From contig OY855905.1 in assembly GCA_963693305.1 (NCBI GenBank), forward strand, positions 44,846,895 to 44,910,894: a stretch of 64,000 bases of DNA. The letters run 5' to 3'. The position numbers and the translations under genes were made by a program. Each line of letters starts with the position of its first letter. Position 1 is the first letter of the stretch. The DNA comes from Meandrina meandrites. Taxonomy: Eukaryota > Cnidaria > Anthozoa > Scleractinia > Meandrinidae. The notes beneath the pieces are model-generated. The model searched no databases. It was not told the origin of the DNA and was given only the letters and a program-made list of their open reading frames with translations. Shown piece by piece: positions 50,801-62,800 of this stretch.

Positions 50801-53800
50801 TGGTCATCTTTGAGCAGAACGTTCCATGCAGTTGTCTTTCCAATTCCCTGCAATGCGCTAGTTGAATCGCAACCAGTTAGTGCATGGAATGCTGGAAGGG
50901 CTTTGCAGAGGGGCTGACCAAGGGACGAGTTTAACAGGTGGATAGGGATGAACCTCAGTCGATCCTTTACTCCAGTTCGAAACCATAATTCCTGACATTG
51001 TAGATCCTTAAAATGAGCAATGCAAAGCACAGCAACATCCGTGTCTGGCGACCGTATCACAATTCTGCGGTGTGTCTGTGACGCATGCTTGGCATGAAGC
51101 AATAGCCTTGTGTCCGCTTCTTCGTGATCAGAGCGCAGTGGTGCTACAATCACACAGTGGCCTTGAGTGCAAGACGCTGTCTTCATGCCATCTTTAAACC
51201 CACCAGCTAGAAAAACCTCCTGTTGAGGATTAAGGCTTTGTGGCAAGCGTTCACACAGGGCGATGCAAAGAAAATCTGCCAGGTTTTCTTTGTTCCTAGG
51301 GTTTGAAATGTACTTTCCCCACTGCTTTGGGATTGGTGTGCAATCACTGTGGATTTTCACTTCTAGTGAACTTGCCTCCCCTCGCTTGTGTCGTTCTCCT
51401 TCCTTGATTGACTGCTTGCGATACTGATCGAAAACTAAGTCAACCCGCGTACAGCTGTTTTGACTCAAGGTACGAGTGATGTGCACGCAGTACTGTTCCG
51501 CCATTTCTCCAAACGTCGCCGAATTTGCTGACTTCATTACCTGGACCAAGGCCATCGCATCAATAACACAGGCTGTTGGAACAAAGGATGGTGGCGGCGA
51601 AGGCAAGGCAGTCACGTTCTTCTCTAGAACTGACATGAGTGAGCTCTTAGTGGTCTTTCTTAGACTTCCGTCACCATGAGCAATTGCCACAGGAACAGTG
51701 GAAAGTTCGTAGCTGAGTACTTCTCGTAGGTTAATTTCCCTTTGTTTGGCAACCACAAGAAGTCGCCCAAACAGCTCTCGATCGGCTGTGAGATTACTGA
51801 TCTTGTCATTGGCGGTTACCTTCACTGGCTGTTTTTTTCCTGCAGAGCTGAATGTGTTTATCTTTAACTTGGACAACGGATCCCAGAAATTAACTTGATT
51901 AGTGTTAATCCTTGTAGCGATAAAGCCTTCCATGCTCTGTTTTCCAATTTCTGTTGCATCAACTAAACGATCAGCGGCATCTTCTGGAAGGACAATCCCA
52001 GTTGCGATGTTTAAAAGAGATACCTTTTCTGATAGATCCTGGTCTTCAGGGACAACAAATGGGTTGGTCAAGAGGCCAGAGTTGAAGCTTGACAGGAGTC
52101 GCTCGACGTCTTCCTGATCCCTTTTCATTCGAGCTCCACCAGTTTCCTTGTGTGAACCAATCCGCTCATAATTCTCAAGCCCACACATTTCTTTTAACGA
52201 GTGTGTGATGGTAGCTCGTTCGTGGCTTGTAAGAAACCAACGCTCCACAGCATCTTCTCTTCGACTGAATCCCACTATGCCTCCCTTTGACTTGGAATCG
52301 AGGTTAACCGATTGTTCTAGGGCCATGTCCGCCCAGACTTGAGCAAAAGGCTGCCTCGAACGACTAATACTGTGAGTGCCAGCAGCAAACTCTTGGTAAA
52401 CCTTAGGGTGCTTGTCTTCAAGTTTCTGCATGTCTGCAAGGTAAACTGGAAGCCAGCGTGCGTAATTTAATCTGTCCATGGAGAAGAAGTGAGGGATCAT
52501 TGCGGCTGTGGACGACAAATGCAGACTCCAGTTGCCGGTGCGCTCTGCCTTGATAAACTGCAGGAGGATCAGAACCATGGAGATGTACTCTTCCCAGAAG
52601 CTGAATAATTTAGACCTTGCTTTTGCTTCAGTCTTGAAGACGGTAAGAAGAGACGTTATAGCATCCATTTCATTGACCACTGCCTCGTAGCTTTGTTGGA
52701 TGGGTTCTTTCTCTTTATAGCAGCGTTGGCATTCCTGAATCTTCTTTAGCAAACTCTGCCTGTGATGGTTATTTACTTCTGCTGATTGGCTCCCAAGCCA
52801 CCGCACGAACGCTTGCCAAAGAAGACGAAACAAGGCCTCCATACTAAGCTTGTGAGCACGGATTCCGCGGTTGTACGACTTTCCAAGCATGAGCACTGAT
52901 GTGGTACCTGCTGCATAGACACCGGATTCTATCAGAAGATCCTCCAACCCAGAATTTGCATATTTCTTTCCAAGAAGGGCCAGGTAATTTAATGCTATGT
53001 GGAATCCTCCCAAGCGTATCACTGTGTTCTTAAATTCTTCTGGAAATTTCAATTGAAGCTGCTTGGCCTTGATGTAAATGGCTAAATCGAATGTAATGAC
53101 AGAGTCATCTTGCTGTAATTTCCTTGCCATCTCTTGGGAAACTTTCATCACCGTGAATATTGTGCTGTATTCGTTTGCTGATCCGTTTATCATCGGGCAA
53201 TAACCAATCACTGTGCTGACTGGTGTCTCAGAGAAGAAACGTGAATGGAACCCACTCCAGCCTGGAATACTCTGCTCAGGTACTGAAATACCAGTTTCTT
53301 GAAACATCGTGGTGGAATGGAGGCGAAGCAACATCCAAGCAAGATCTTGGGTACAAGCAGATAAAAACTGGTTATTACATTGAAACCATTCCATTTTGAT
53401 TTGGCTCAGGAAACTTGTAAGAGGTGCTTGTCTACCACAGAAGTTCACTTCCTGTATGGCCAGAGTGTTTCTTGCTGAATCCAGTGATCTTCTCTTCTGA
53501 GAGTGATTTGCATGTATCTGACGGGGAGGGATTGGGCCAAATTGCTTGCGCTGATAAACAACGAGTGTCGTTGCGTGTGTCGTGTGCTTCCCATCAATGG
53601 TTTCTTCATTGATATCGTTGTTATCGGCCGCCATCTGAACAAAAACACCAGGATGTATATTTGATGGTATTACAACACCTGTTTCATCTGACTTAGCAAG
53701 TACCTCATTAGCGAGGGATGTGTCGACTAATTCAACCTCTTCGTAAGAACAGCAATGGCCCATTCTGTTCAGTAAAGTGATCATCTGTTTCGAGCCCGTT

Positions 53801-56800
53801 AGATGTCTCACTGAAATCGCCAAACTGACATGCTTCGGAAGCTTTACTCTAGCATGAGATGCGCAATGAAGAAGGTCTTGGCCAGTCATAATTATCTTTC
53901 TCTCATCCGCCAAATTCGAGCAAGGTTCGCCAGTTTCGCAAAAACCATCGCTTCCACCTTTATAGTCCTCCCCTGTAATGACCCATCTCAAAAACCAGTA
54001 TAGGCTTCTTGGAAGAAGTGCCTTTGAATTGTGCAGGCTTAAATCATCCACATTTAGAGGTTGCAGCTTTATGCCTTTGCACTGACTGATTTCACCTCTG
54101 ATTATTTGAGCCACAGAGTATACCATCATGGCGTCATTATTTTGATCTGAAAGAGAATGTGGTATGCCAGTCGTCAGTTCAGTTGCTGGTAAGCTGTAAG
54201 CAGCATTAATGACATCGTATAAGGATACCGAACTGGAGAACGCGAGTTCTGGTTTTGTGCTTTGTGGCTGGTAGAAAACCAATCCTTCTTTGAAATGGGA
54301 CTTCAATCTTGCCTTTAGCTTCTGTCGTGTATATCCTTCACAGTCGGCACCTTTGATCTTCAGAGACTCTTTAAACATACTAAGAAGGTTATTCATATCG
54401 TAAGCCTTCCCAGTTATGATTTTGGGTGTGATGAGGGATATCAAATCATTGAAAGCTTCGTCGTGCTTGGATACCTCCTTTGCTGAGGGACCTTGGAACT
54501 TTAAGTTTGACTTGCTAGTGTAGGAGCTATAACAGGCTTTATGGTACTTGGCCTCCGCTGCTATCAAATCGTTGACACTTCTTATAGTGTGGAGCATCTC
54601 TTCGTCATTCTTGACTTCTGCTGCATTTTTTACGCTCTCGCAAGCCTCAAACGTTAAAATGTTAATGAGTTTCGTGTCCTTTTTGTGTGTCTTGTTCTTG
54701 CAAAAAAAGCATTTCGACCAATCAAATGATATACGTTGCACACGTCTGGCTGTACTCTCGGGCATTTTCGCTAGTTCGTCGGTTTTGTCAATCATGTATC
54801 GGAGATTCTGCCGACTTGTGTAAGTCTCATAGCAAGACGAGTGCCATACAATTTGTCGATCAGTTAAACTGGCCAAATCGGGTGATAGGCGATCAAAAAC
54901 GTCATCTCGACGGATTTCCATTGCACTCTGGAAATTTTGTATTGAAGACACCTGGGCTTTTCTAACGGGTTTTTCATCGGATACTTGACATATGATACAA
55001 TTATCAAAATCTGAACTTTTTTTCTTCTTTGCTGGCCTGAGCAAAAGATCGCACTCTTCTACTTGTACATCCATCCCATCAGTTGGTAGAGGAAATTAGA
55101 GCCTGAATATAAATGGAAATACATACTTTACATTGCTATATTGTAAAATAAGCCTCATTTCTAGCGTTGTCGCTAGCTTAGAACTTAACACTGACAGTCA
55201 TTTTGTTAAGTACTATGTTTTCTTTATTTCTGAAAGGTATCCCCTTAAATACAATAATGGAATTTTTTTGACCAAATGGAAATTGGCACACACCGTATTT
55301 TACTCAAAAAAGCGCTGCCCTCGAATGAAGACTGCTGTCCTGACCAAACAACGTCACCCTCAGTGAAAACATTTGAACTTTAATTACATAAAGTTGTGTT
55401 CAGAAGTGACTTGCGTCACATATGCATGCAATAAGAACTCCATTGGTACCTTTATTACTGTGGCTATGTTGTGGTTTAATTTTATCCTTGTTTCAAGTTA
55501 TATTTTCCCTGTCTTTGGCTGTGGTGATGCATGATAATGCGTTTAGACTAAAATAGATAAACCAAGGATAAAATTGAAGCACAACATCTACCCTAAGAAA
55601 AACCAATGGTATCCTCTTGAATGCAAGAAAAGTATTAAACATTGAACGGTATTTAAATCGAAAAAGGAGGTGCGTTGGAGATCTAAACTCTGTTCGGATA
55701 AAGCGAGTTTGTTCTAGTGTTTGATAGGATGGAGGATATCCGTTATTTGTGCTGCAGCCATCAGTATGCTTGTTTTTGATGAAATGCGTTGGTATAAAGT
55801 AATATGCTGTATCGTTTTTTTGAAAATTCGTTGTCAATTACAGAAGAGAAACAACAATCTGTCAGAACAGCGAAATACAGAAGAAACTCTGTTTATGGAC
55901 ACCTCCCTTACGCAAACACTCTCACATCTGTGCACATTGAAAAACATTTTCAAGGTTGGGAAAAAATATGTACTTTATTTTGAGCCCTGTTAACCAAGTC
56001 ATTAGACTACGGTACATCATCATTTCGTATATATTTAAACAAGGTAAGAAGTACATTCTTCTTTTTTTGTCAGTGTGCAAAATAATAAGGTTCAATAAAC
56101 ACTAAACACTTAACGGGAATTGTCTCAGAAAATCAACCCGACAAGCCAGCCAGTGTTCTGGAATGCATTAGAGACGTAAAATAATCCTATTGGCGCTTTT
56201 TATTTAGCCTTCTGTATGCAGGTGCCGTTATGTCTGGTCTCAAGGCATTCCGTTTAAAGGCGTTTCACTGGCTATACTTACAGTGCCAAAAGAGTATCAA
56301 CATAAGAAATATATATGGATAAAAAGCATACCTCATAAGGTGTTTTTCCATTATTCCAACGTCATTTAAGAACGGATCTTCCTGTTCGCATGAGCAAACT
56401 TCTCCATAACGGCTGTTTTAAATTCAAACGCACGCTTTAAAGTCACGTGACTAGTTCGATTCAGTCCCAAGCCTTCTCAAAGACCCTTCAAAGTGTATTA
56501 AGATTAAGCTATTATTTATCTTAACAAAAATGCACTTCAAAATAATAACATCACAAAAATTCACACAGATATTGGGTATAAGGGAGAAAATAATAAAATT
56601 TGTCTATTTTAAATGCTAAGTATCGGTAATAAAAGTAAATTCACTTTGGAAGAGCTAAAACGACCTTCTACCTGAGAACCCACCATTTATCAGTTTAACT
56701 TGTATTTTCAGACACCGTTGCTTTGTAAGCATTCTCTTTATTTTCAATTTTTTTTAAAAACAGTTAATCCACAAATTTCATTCATAAATCCAGGTTTTAA

Positions 56801-59800
56801 CTTTGTTGCCTCGTTTCCACGCCTTTGACACGAGTAGGTTGTAGTTTCGTTTCGTGCGCAATGTTCCCGAAACTTTCGATCGGAAATTGTTATTTTAGGG
56901 TGTGATTGATTGTTTATTGCCTAAAAATGATTTTCACCACGTAATATCGCTCAAATGACAGTTGTAATAGCAAGTATTAGTTGAGCCTCGTTTTCATGTT
57001 ATCAACCTAGGTCAGCGAAGGTGCTGCGTTTTGGGCAATATTTCGCAGTTTTTCAAAGAGATTCGGGTTTTTATGAACGTATTTAACTGCACATAGTCTA
57101 TACAATAATGTTTCTTAAAATTAAAGCATAAAACAAACACGATGATGATGTACAAGAAGTGCAAGTTGATTACTTCGAATGTTTCACTGCTTTTGTTCAT
57201 TAAACGTCACGTGACCAGTCACGTGATAGACAAAGAAAGACTGTGTTCCATTTGAAATATAAAATGCTGCACATTCTAACTGTTGAAACTCATTCTGAGT
57301 GAAATTTGTCATAAATCTCAGTTTTACAGGGTAAACATCACTTTAGCCTCGTTTCCATGTTGTTCGCGTCCTTGAGGTAAATACGGCCCTGTATCTCATG
57401 AGTAGTACCACAATCTGACTCTACATGGTACCTGACAACAAAGAGGAGGTATTGTTCTTCACTAATCCGTTGTCAAACCTTTTCTGTAGTGTGGGTTGCG
57501 CAAACTCCTTAAATAACGCCTTTCCAGAGAATAGCTCCTTGACTACAAGGGGGGTTCTTTGAACTGGAATTCCGAAGGCATGGAGGGGTACTTACGATTG
57601 GAATTCCGAAGGCATTGGGGGGTTTCAGATCTGGGATTTCCAGAGGGTACAGACAAGTGATTTTGTGGGCCTTCCTTTTCCTATTCAGGGAACAAGCTTG
57701 AATGAATGTTGTTAATACCCCTATGCACATTTCTGGAATAAAGAGTTGACATTTCCCGATAATAAAAGCCATAAATCTGCTTGGAGAAAAACATCGCTTC
57801 GAACTTCGTAGCTTAGTAACCTGGCAAACATGTAGTTATCAATGACCAGTCCTCCACCGATTTCGTAGCTTGGTTACCAAGTTCGCAAAAGCTTTGTTTG
57901 TCGAGTTGTTTTCGAAGGTTCTTGTGTTTTTTGGTGTTTCCTTGTCTTCTAAAGCCGCTTTCCGGTTCCCCACAATTTAAAAGGTTCGTTTGCAATAAGT
58001 ATCATTATTTTTTTCAGCCTATTGCTTAAGTTATGGACAAAATGCCCTCGTATACACGTGTTGCTAAACCGCTCGTGTACGCGAGGTAATAAACATCACG
58101 TTGAAACTTGCCGGGTCTTTTCAATGTTAAAAATGTTAAAAAGGCAATGATTAGTTTAAAGTCAGTCTTTAGTTTCTTGTTTATATTGTAAGTTCCAGTA
58201 CAAACTGCGATCATTAGAAGATTTTGTTGCGTGAAACTTGCCATGGAAAGAAAATTTCATCGAAAAATCTGTGCGCTTTTTTACTGAAAAACTACGGTAG
58301 GTCTTATCGAATTCAAAAGGTAAATCCTTAGGGCTTGACAAAAACGGAAATTCCAAACGGGAGGGGAGGGTTAACGATTTTGGAATTCAGAGGGCATGGG
58401 GGGGGGGGGGGGGTAATGCATTTTGGAATTTCTGAAGGCAAGGGGGGGTTAAAATATGGAAGCCGTCCGTCGTTGTGTACGGATATTTTCTGGAATTGCC
58501 CATTGAACATTTCAAAGGAAAAGTTTATTCACTTCAGATTTTTAAGGCTAAACAGTACTGTTTTAACCACCAAAGAAGTTTGTGTGAAGTAAACTAAGGA
58601 ATTGGGAGCATGCTTAGTTCCTTAACTTGAAGAATCGATTAATTTTTTATGATGTCATGAAAATCAGCATTTTGGAGTAATCTATTTTATAGATACATTA
58701 TAAGTGTAAACAAACTGGAATTGCAAAAACAACCCAATTTTATGTACAAATTTTCTTATGGCTTTGTCAGTCCTAAAATAAAACAGGGAAATTTCACTGT
58801 GTAAAAACCTAGAAACACGGTTTAATCACGACTATTTTGCATCAGGCGAATGATGAAGCGATAGTACTTATAAAGTATCAGAATTTGAAGTACAGCACCA
58901 CCTGAAATCATGTGCACACTGGCCACGGGTTTTTGCATATGTAATTCCAAAGATTTGTCCATTTATATATAGAGCCACCTTTAAGAGTTGCAATTTAAAA
59001 TCAAAGAACAGTGAACTCTAGCTGAGGAACCATCTTGCAACTGATTATAATTATAAGGAACGTGCACTGACCTCCACACGTACATCTACACTGACACATC
59101 CCTGAACTGGCTGATGTTTCCTCTGTTGATGCACTATTATCTTGTCTTGCAGGAACAGCTTTCTGCTGATGTTGTGATGGGAGAAACCCATTCAGAGGTG
59201 GGAGTCCATTTACAGTTGCCTTCTCTGTGCTCTGTTGTAATGGTACTTGTCTGAAGGTTAAAAATACGGAATAAGCTATGTTAAAGAATGTAGTCTTGTA
59301 GATCTATTACAGTCATGCCAGGTGAAGCCTCATTTTTATTATTGACTTTTTGCAAAGTTAATCAAAGATCTCTTCGAGATTCGACTATTTTGCATGGAGT
59401 ATGCGTTGGGGAAATGTTAGTATTGAAAGCGATTTGCGATGCATTAACCCCGGCGTATCTAATCGAACCCAATCGAACATAATCAAACTCACAATAAAAT
59501 TTTGCCAATCGAACACAATCGAACGTTCGATTACCGAACGATCAGTAATCGAACTCAATAGAACGTTCGATTACCGTACCCTTGTTCGATAGGACAATAT
59601 TCACATCGCATGATAGGCACGTGGTCTGTAGAAATTCAGTCTTAAGGTCAAATCACTGCTAGCTTTCCCCTTCCCTTTTCACCCGGCTTTCAGTAAAAAT
59701 GTCGAAAACGTCAGGAAGCTACATCCAAGGAGACCCCGGAGGACACTGCACGTATCAAGATTTCGTGTAGTGTAAAAGGCTAGCAAGAATGTCGGTTCAG

Positions 59801-62800
59801 TGAAGATGTGGGAGAAGAGTTTCTCATCTATAAGAAGATTGGCTCCAATCTTTCTCTCTGTCTTTCTGTCTGTTTACAATCACATTGAAGATAATCATAT
59901 AAGCCATTTCCTATCAACACTCACAGTACATTTCACAGTACATACATGAGTATCAATCATTGACACTGACTTTGTTCTGTTCTGTTTCAACAATTATATT
60001 CAGTATGAAGTTATTTTTCTTTATTCCCATTAAATAAAGGCTGGTAGTGACTATACCCTACGCGTTTTACTAGTTTCCGGCGTCAAGAGATACCGTCCGA
60101 ACAAAATTGCATCGGATTAGTTCGATTTTGTTTGATTGGTTCGAAAATCGAACTCACAGCAAAATAGATGTTCGATTTTGTTTGATTGCCGAACCCAATC
60201 GAACACCAATCGTTTGATTGAGTTCGATTGGATTTTTGTTCGATTTTGTTCGATTAGATACGCCAGGATGATCCCAAACCAAACTTGAAGACGGTAAAAA
60301 AATTTCTTCACCTCCACGCGTCATTTTAACAACTCGCAAAAACACAAACTCTTTCTACAAAATATAACACTAGTTCAAAACACTCTGGTGAAAGGTAGGT
60401 TTTCTTTCTGTACAACTGTCACTGACATTTATTTAACCACCAGTGGTATTATCTTGGTACAGAAAAGTGGTAATTGGGGATAATAATTTGCGAATCATGG
60501 TGCCATGAGATAGCGGAAAACTACTGAATTCCTTCCACAAAATTAACACTCACATTGCTTTTTATGCTATCCATCACTATAACTAATAACTCAAAAAAAT
60601 ACTTGTTTGCATTTTCCGAAGTACTGTAGTAAATCTTTGCATGTAAAAGGTCGTAAACTGAACACAATTATTAAATAAACAACAACGTGATGGTAAGTTG
60701 GCCGCACGCTGCATATCAGATGTCACCATGCGCTTTTGAAATCAATACGCTTCAGAAGCCTAAAATTCCAAACGTAAACTGGGCAAATGAAAGAAACTTG
60801 AAGGAAGTTTTGTTTTAGATTAATTCTCATTTCAAGATGTAGCTACCAATGTATCAAAGCTTCAAAATTCTGCACATTTTTGAAGCCGTGAGATCCTGCA
60901 TTATTCACGCTAAAGCGTAAGTTTAATTTTAGCCCGACGGCTTTTTGTAGTCAATTTTTCACTAAGTGGCTTTACCGATCCTTCTAAAAATTCCATTTAA
61001 GTTCGAAGCAATATTGTACATTACCATTTTCCTGTCTGAAGTCTTGAGAAGCTGCATTAAGTCGTGATCAAGTCCGTGAATTGTGGTCAAAACAAAAGAT
61101 TGCGTGACGAGCTAAAAATACTTCTATGAATTAAGACGACAAACAATAGACTTGTAACAATAGACAATAGCATTCGCCAATATCCTCTGACAAGGAAGAT
61201 TCGCAGCAGCTTTTAACATCTTAAACTAAACGATTCAATCGATGACTGGAACAGATCTTTGAAAAATACCAACCTGTAGATTGCAAAGCTACACAGGCTA
61301 AATAACGAGGGACGCGTGAAAATAACACTTCCGCTCGAGAACTGCTGACGCATTCCTATCCAGTGACGTTTTTATCACCCACAGCGAAAAGTATTCCCTT
61401 GACAAATTAAAACAGTCCCTTGAGAGTATACAAAAATGAGGGTCAGAGAGTGCTAACCCAATGATCCCAATTCTTACCATTTTCCTTGTAACCAAGCAAA
61501 ATAGTCGAAAAAAAGCAGTTTCAAAGCCACCTTTAGTTAATGTTTGGAAAATTTAAAGTGTATAGGACAGGTTTTTTTTTATTTGCTTGATCGAATCTAC
61601 ATGGAATGCTGATTTGAACATCGAAAAATGAAAATTCGAAATCTTTTTTTTTTCACTGCATTTTAGCCGTCTGAAAACGTGAAATTTCACTTCTTTTGGG
61701 TCATGATGAGTCGTGACGTCAAAACCAGAACATGCTCACAAGAAACAAACAAACTGAACTAAACTACTAAAACTGAACTACTAAGTTCTGTTGCCAGAAA
61801 ACCAGAAAAAACAGCAGCAACATTCCTTAGTAAATTCCTTGTTTGGTTTGTTCGTCTCCTGTCTCTTGCCAGGCTCAGGTTTCTGTGCCCATGGACATTG
61901 CAGCGTGATGTCAGTATTTCAGTGTTGTTTAGCGAGTTCTTCCCCTCCCTCCCTTTTATTTATTTATTTTTTTCCATTCCACTGACCTAGTCAGTGTGAC
62001 AGGTGCTGGGGTGTGGGGGCTCATGCCTGCTTTGTGGGGATTTCCAGCCATGGGAGCGTGATTCCATCAGGGGGGGCCGGCTGACCTCAGTGGAGCCCCC
62101 CACCCCCCCTGTATATCCCTGGCACCCATCCTCCATATACACGAGGCAGTGGGTTAACTTTGCAAAAGTTGTATCTTAACATGCTGATCAGCACATGCTG
62201 AACAACATCTCCTAATCACATGGAATGCAAGGGAGCATTTGCATGTCATGCACTGTAAGGCTAAGGAGGAAACAAAGTAACATGGTATCCTACACTAACC
62301 TGCAAGGATTTCTCCATACAATGAAGAGAATAAGTACCACAACACAGAAGGCACTGATTGTACATCCAATGATGATGCCAAGCTTAACATTAAATTCAGG
62401 ATTATCTTTTAATTCTGATTTTGTGGGCTTCTCCAGAGATGTGTTAACTTCTGGTGTGAGGAAAGAAACAGTTACTTTCACTTGAAGTTTTCTTTAAACT
62501 CATTAAATGCACTTTAAACTATTTTATGTTACTATGGTAAAGCCCTTAGCCAAGTGGTGCACACTGCAGGAGCTTATCCCAGTTTCTGCACTATTAAGCG
62601 ATTAGGAGTATTTCTACTCTCTGGATGGGATGCTAGTCCATCACACAGGGTTATCCGGTACCCATTTATACACCCGGGTGGAGAGAGACACTTTGAGAGT
62701 AAACTGTCTTGCCAAAGAACACATCACAATGACCCTGGCCAGGGCTCCAACCCGGATCGTTCCATCCTGAGTCCAGCATGCGCTTACCAATAAATAAAAA

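Larger units (their letters stand above)
49382..58501 (-). mobile_element. 9.1-kb DNA transposon carrying the 1,602-aa nuclease-like gene
   Basis: The two ends read GGGCAATTCCAGAAAATAT then CCGTAC, in inverted orientation, flanked by the 3-bp direct repeat ATT (49379-49381, 58502-58504). The left inverted repeat runs to 50110 (729 bp). The right one runs from 56869 (about 1.63 kb) because it retains some 0.9 kb absent on the left. Shared inner sequence is nearly identical, including a 62-codon frame seen at 49779-49967 and 57012-57200. One intact gene (50266-55074, minus) occupies the middle, with 1.8 kb of non-coding DNA upstream. Intact coding frame and matching arms suggest a young insertion. 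It sits in sense orientation in a receptor-gene intron. Superfamily not recognised. Confidence 0.88.

Noticed and set aside
49779..57200. Two copies of a 62-codon frame
   Set aside because: They lie in the inverted repeats of the 9.1-kb transposon, in opposite orientation; duplication reflects the repeats, not a gene.
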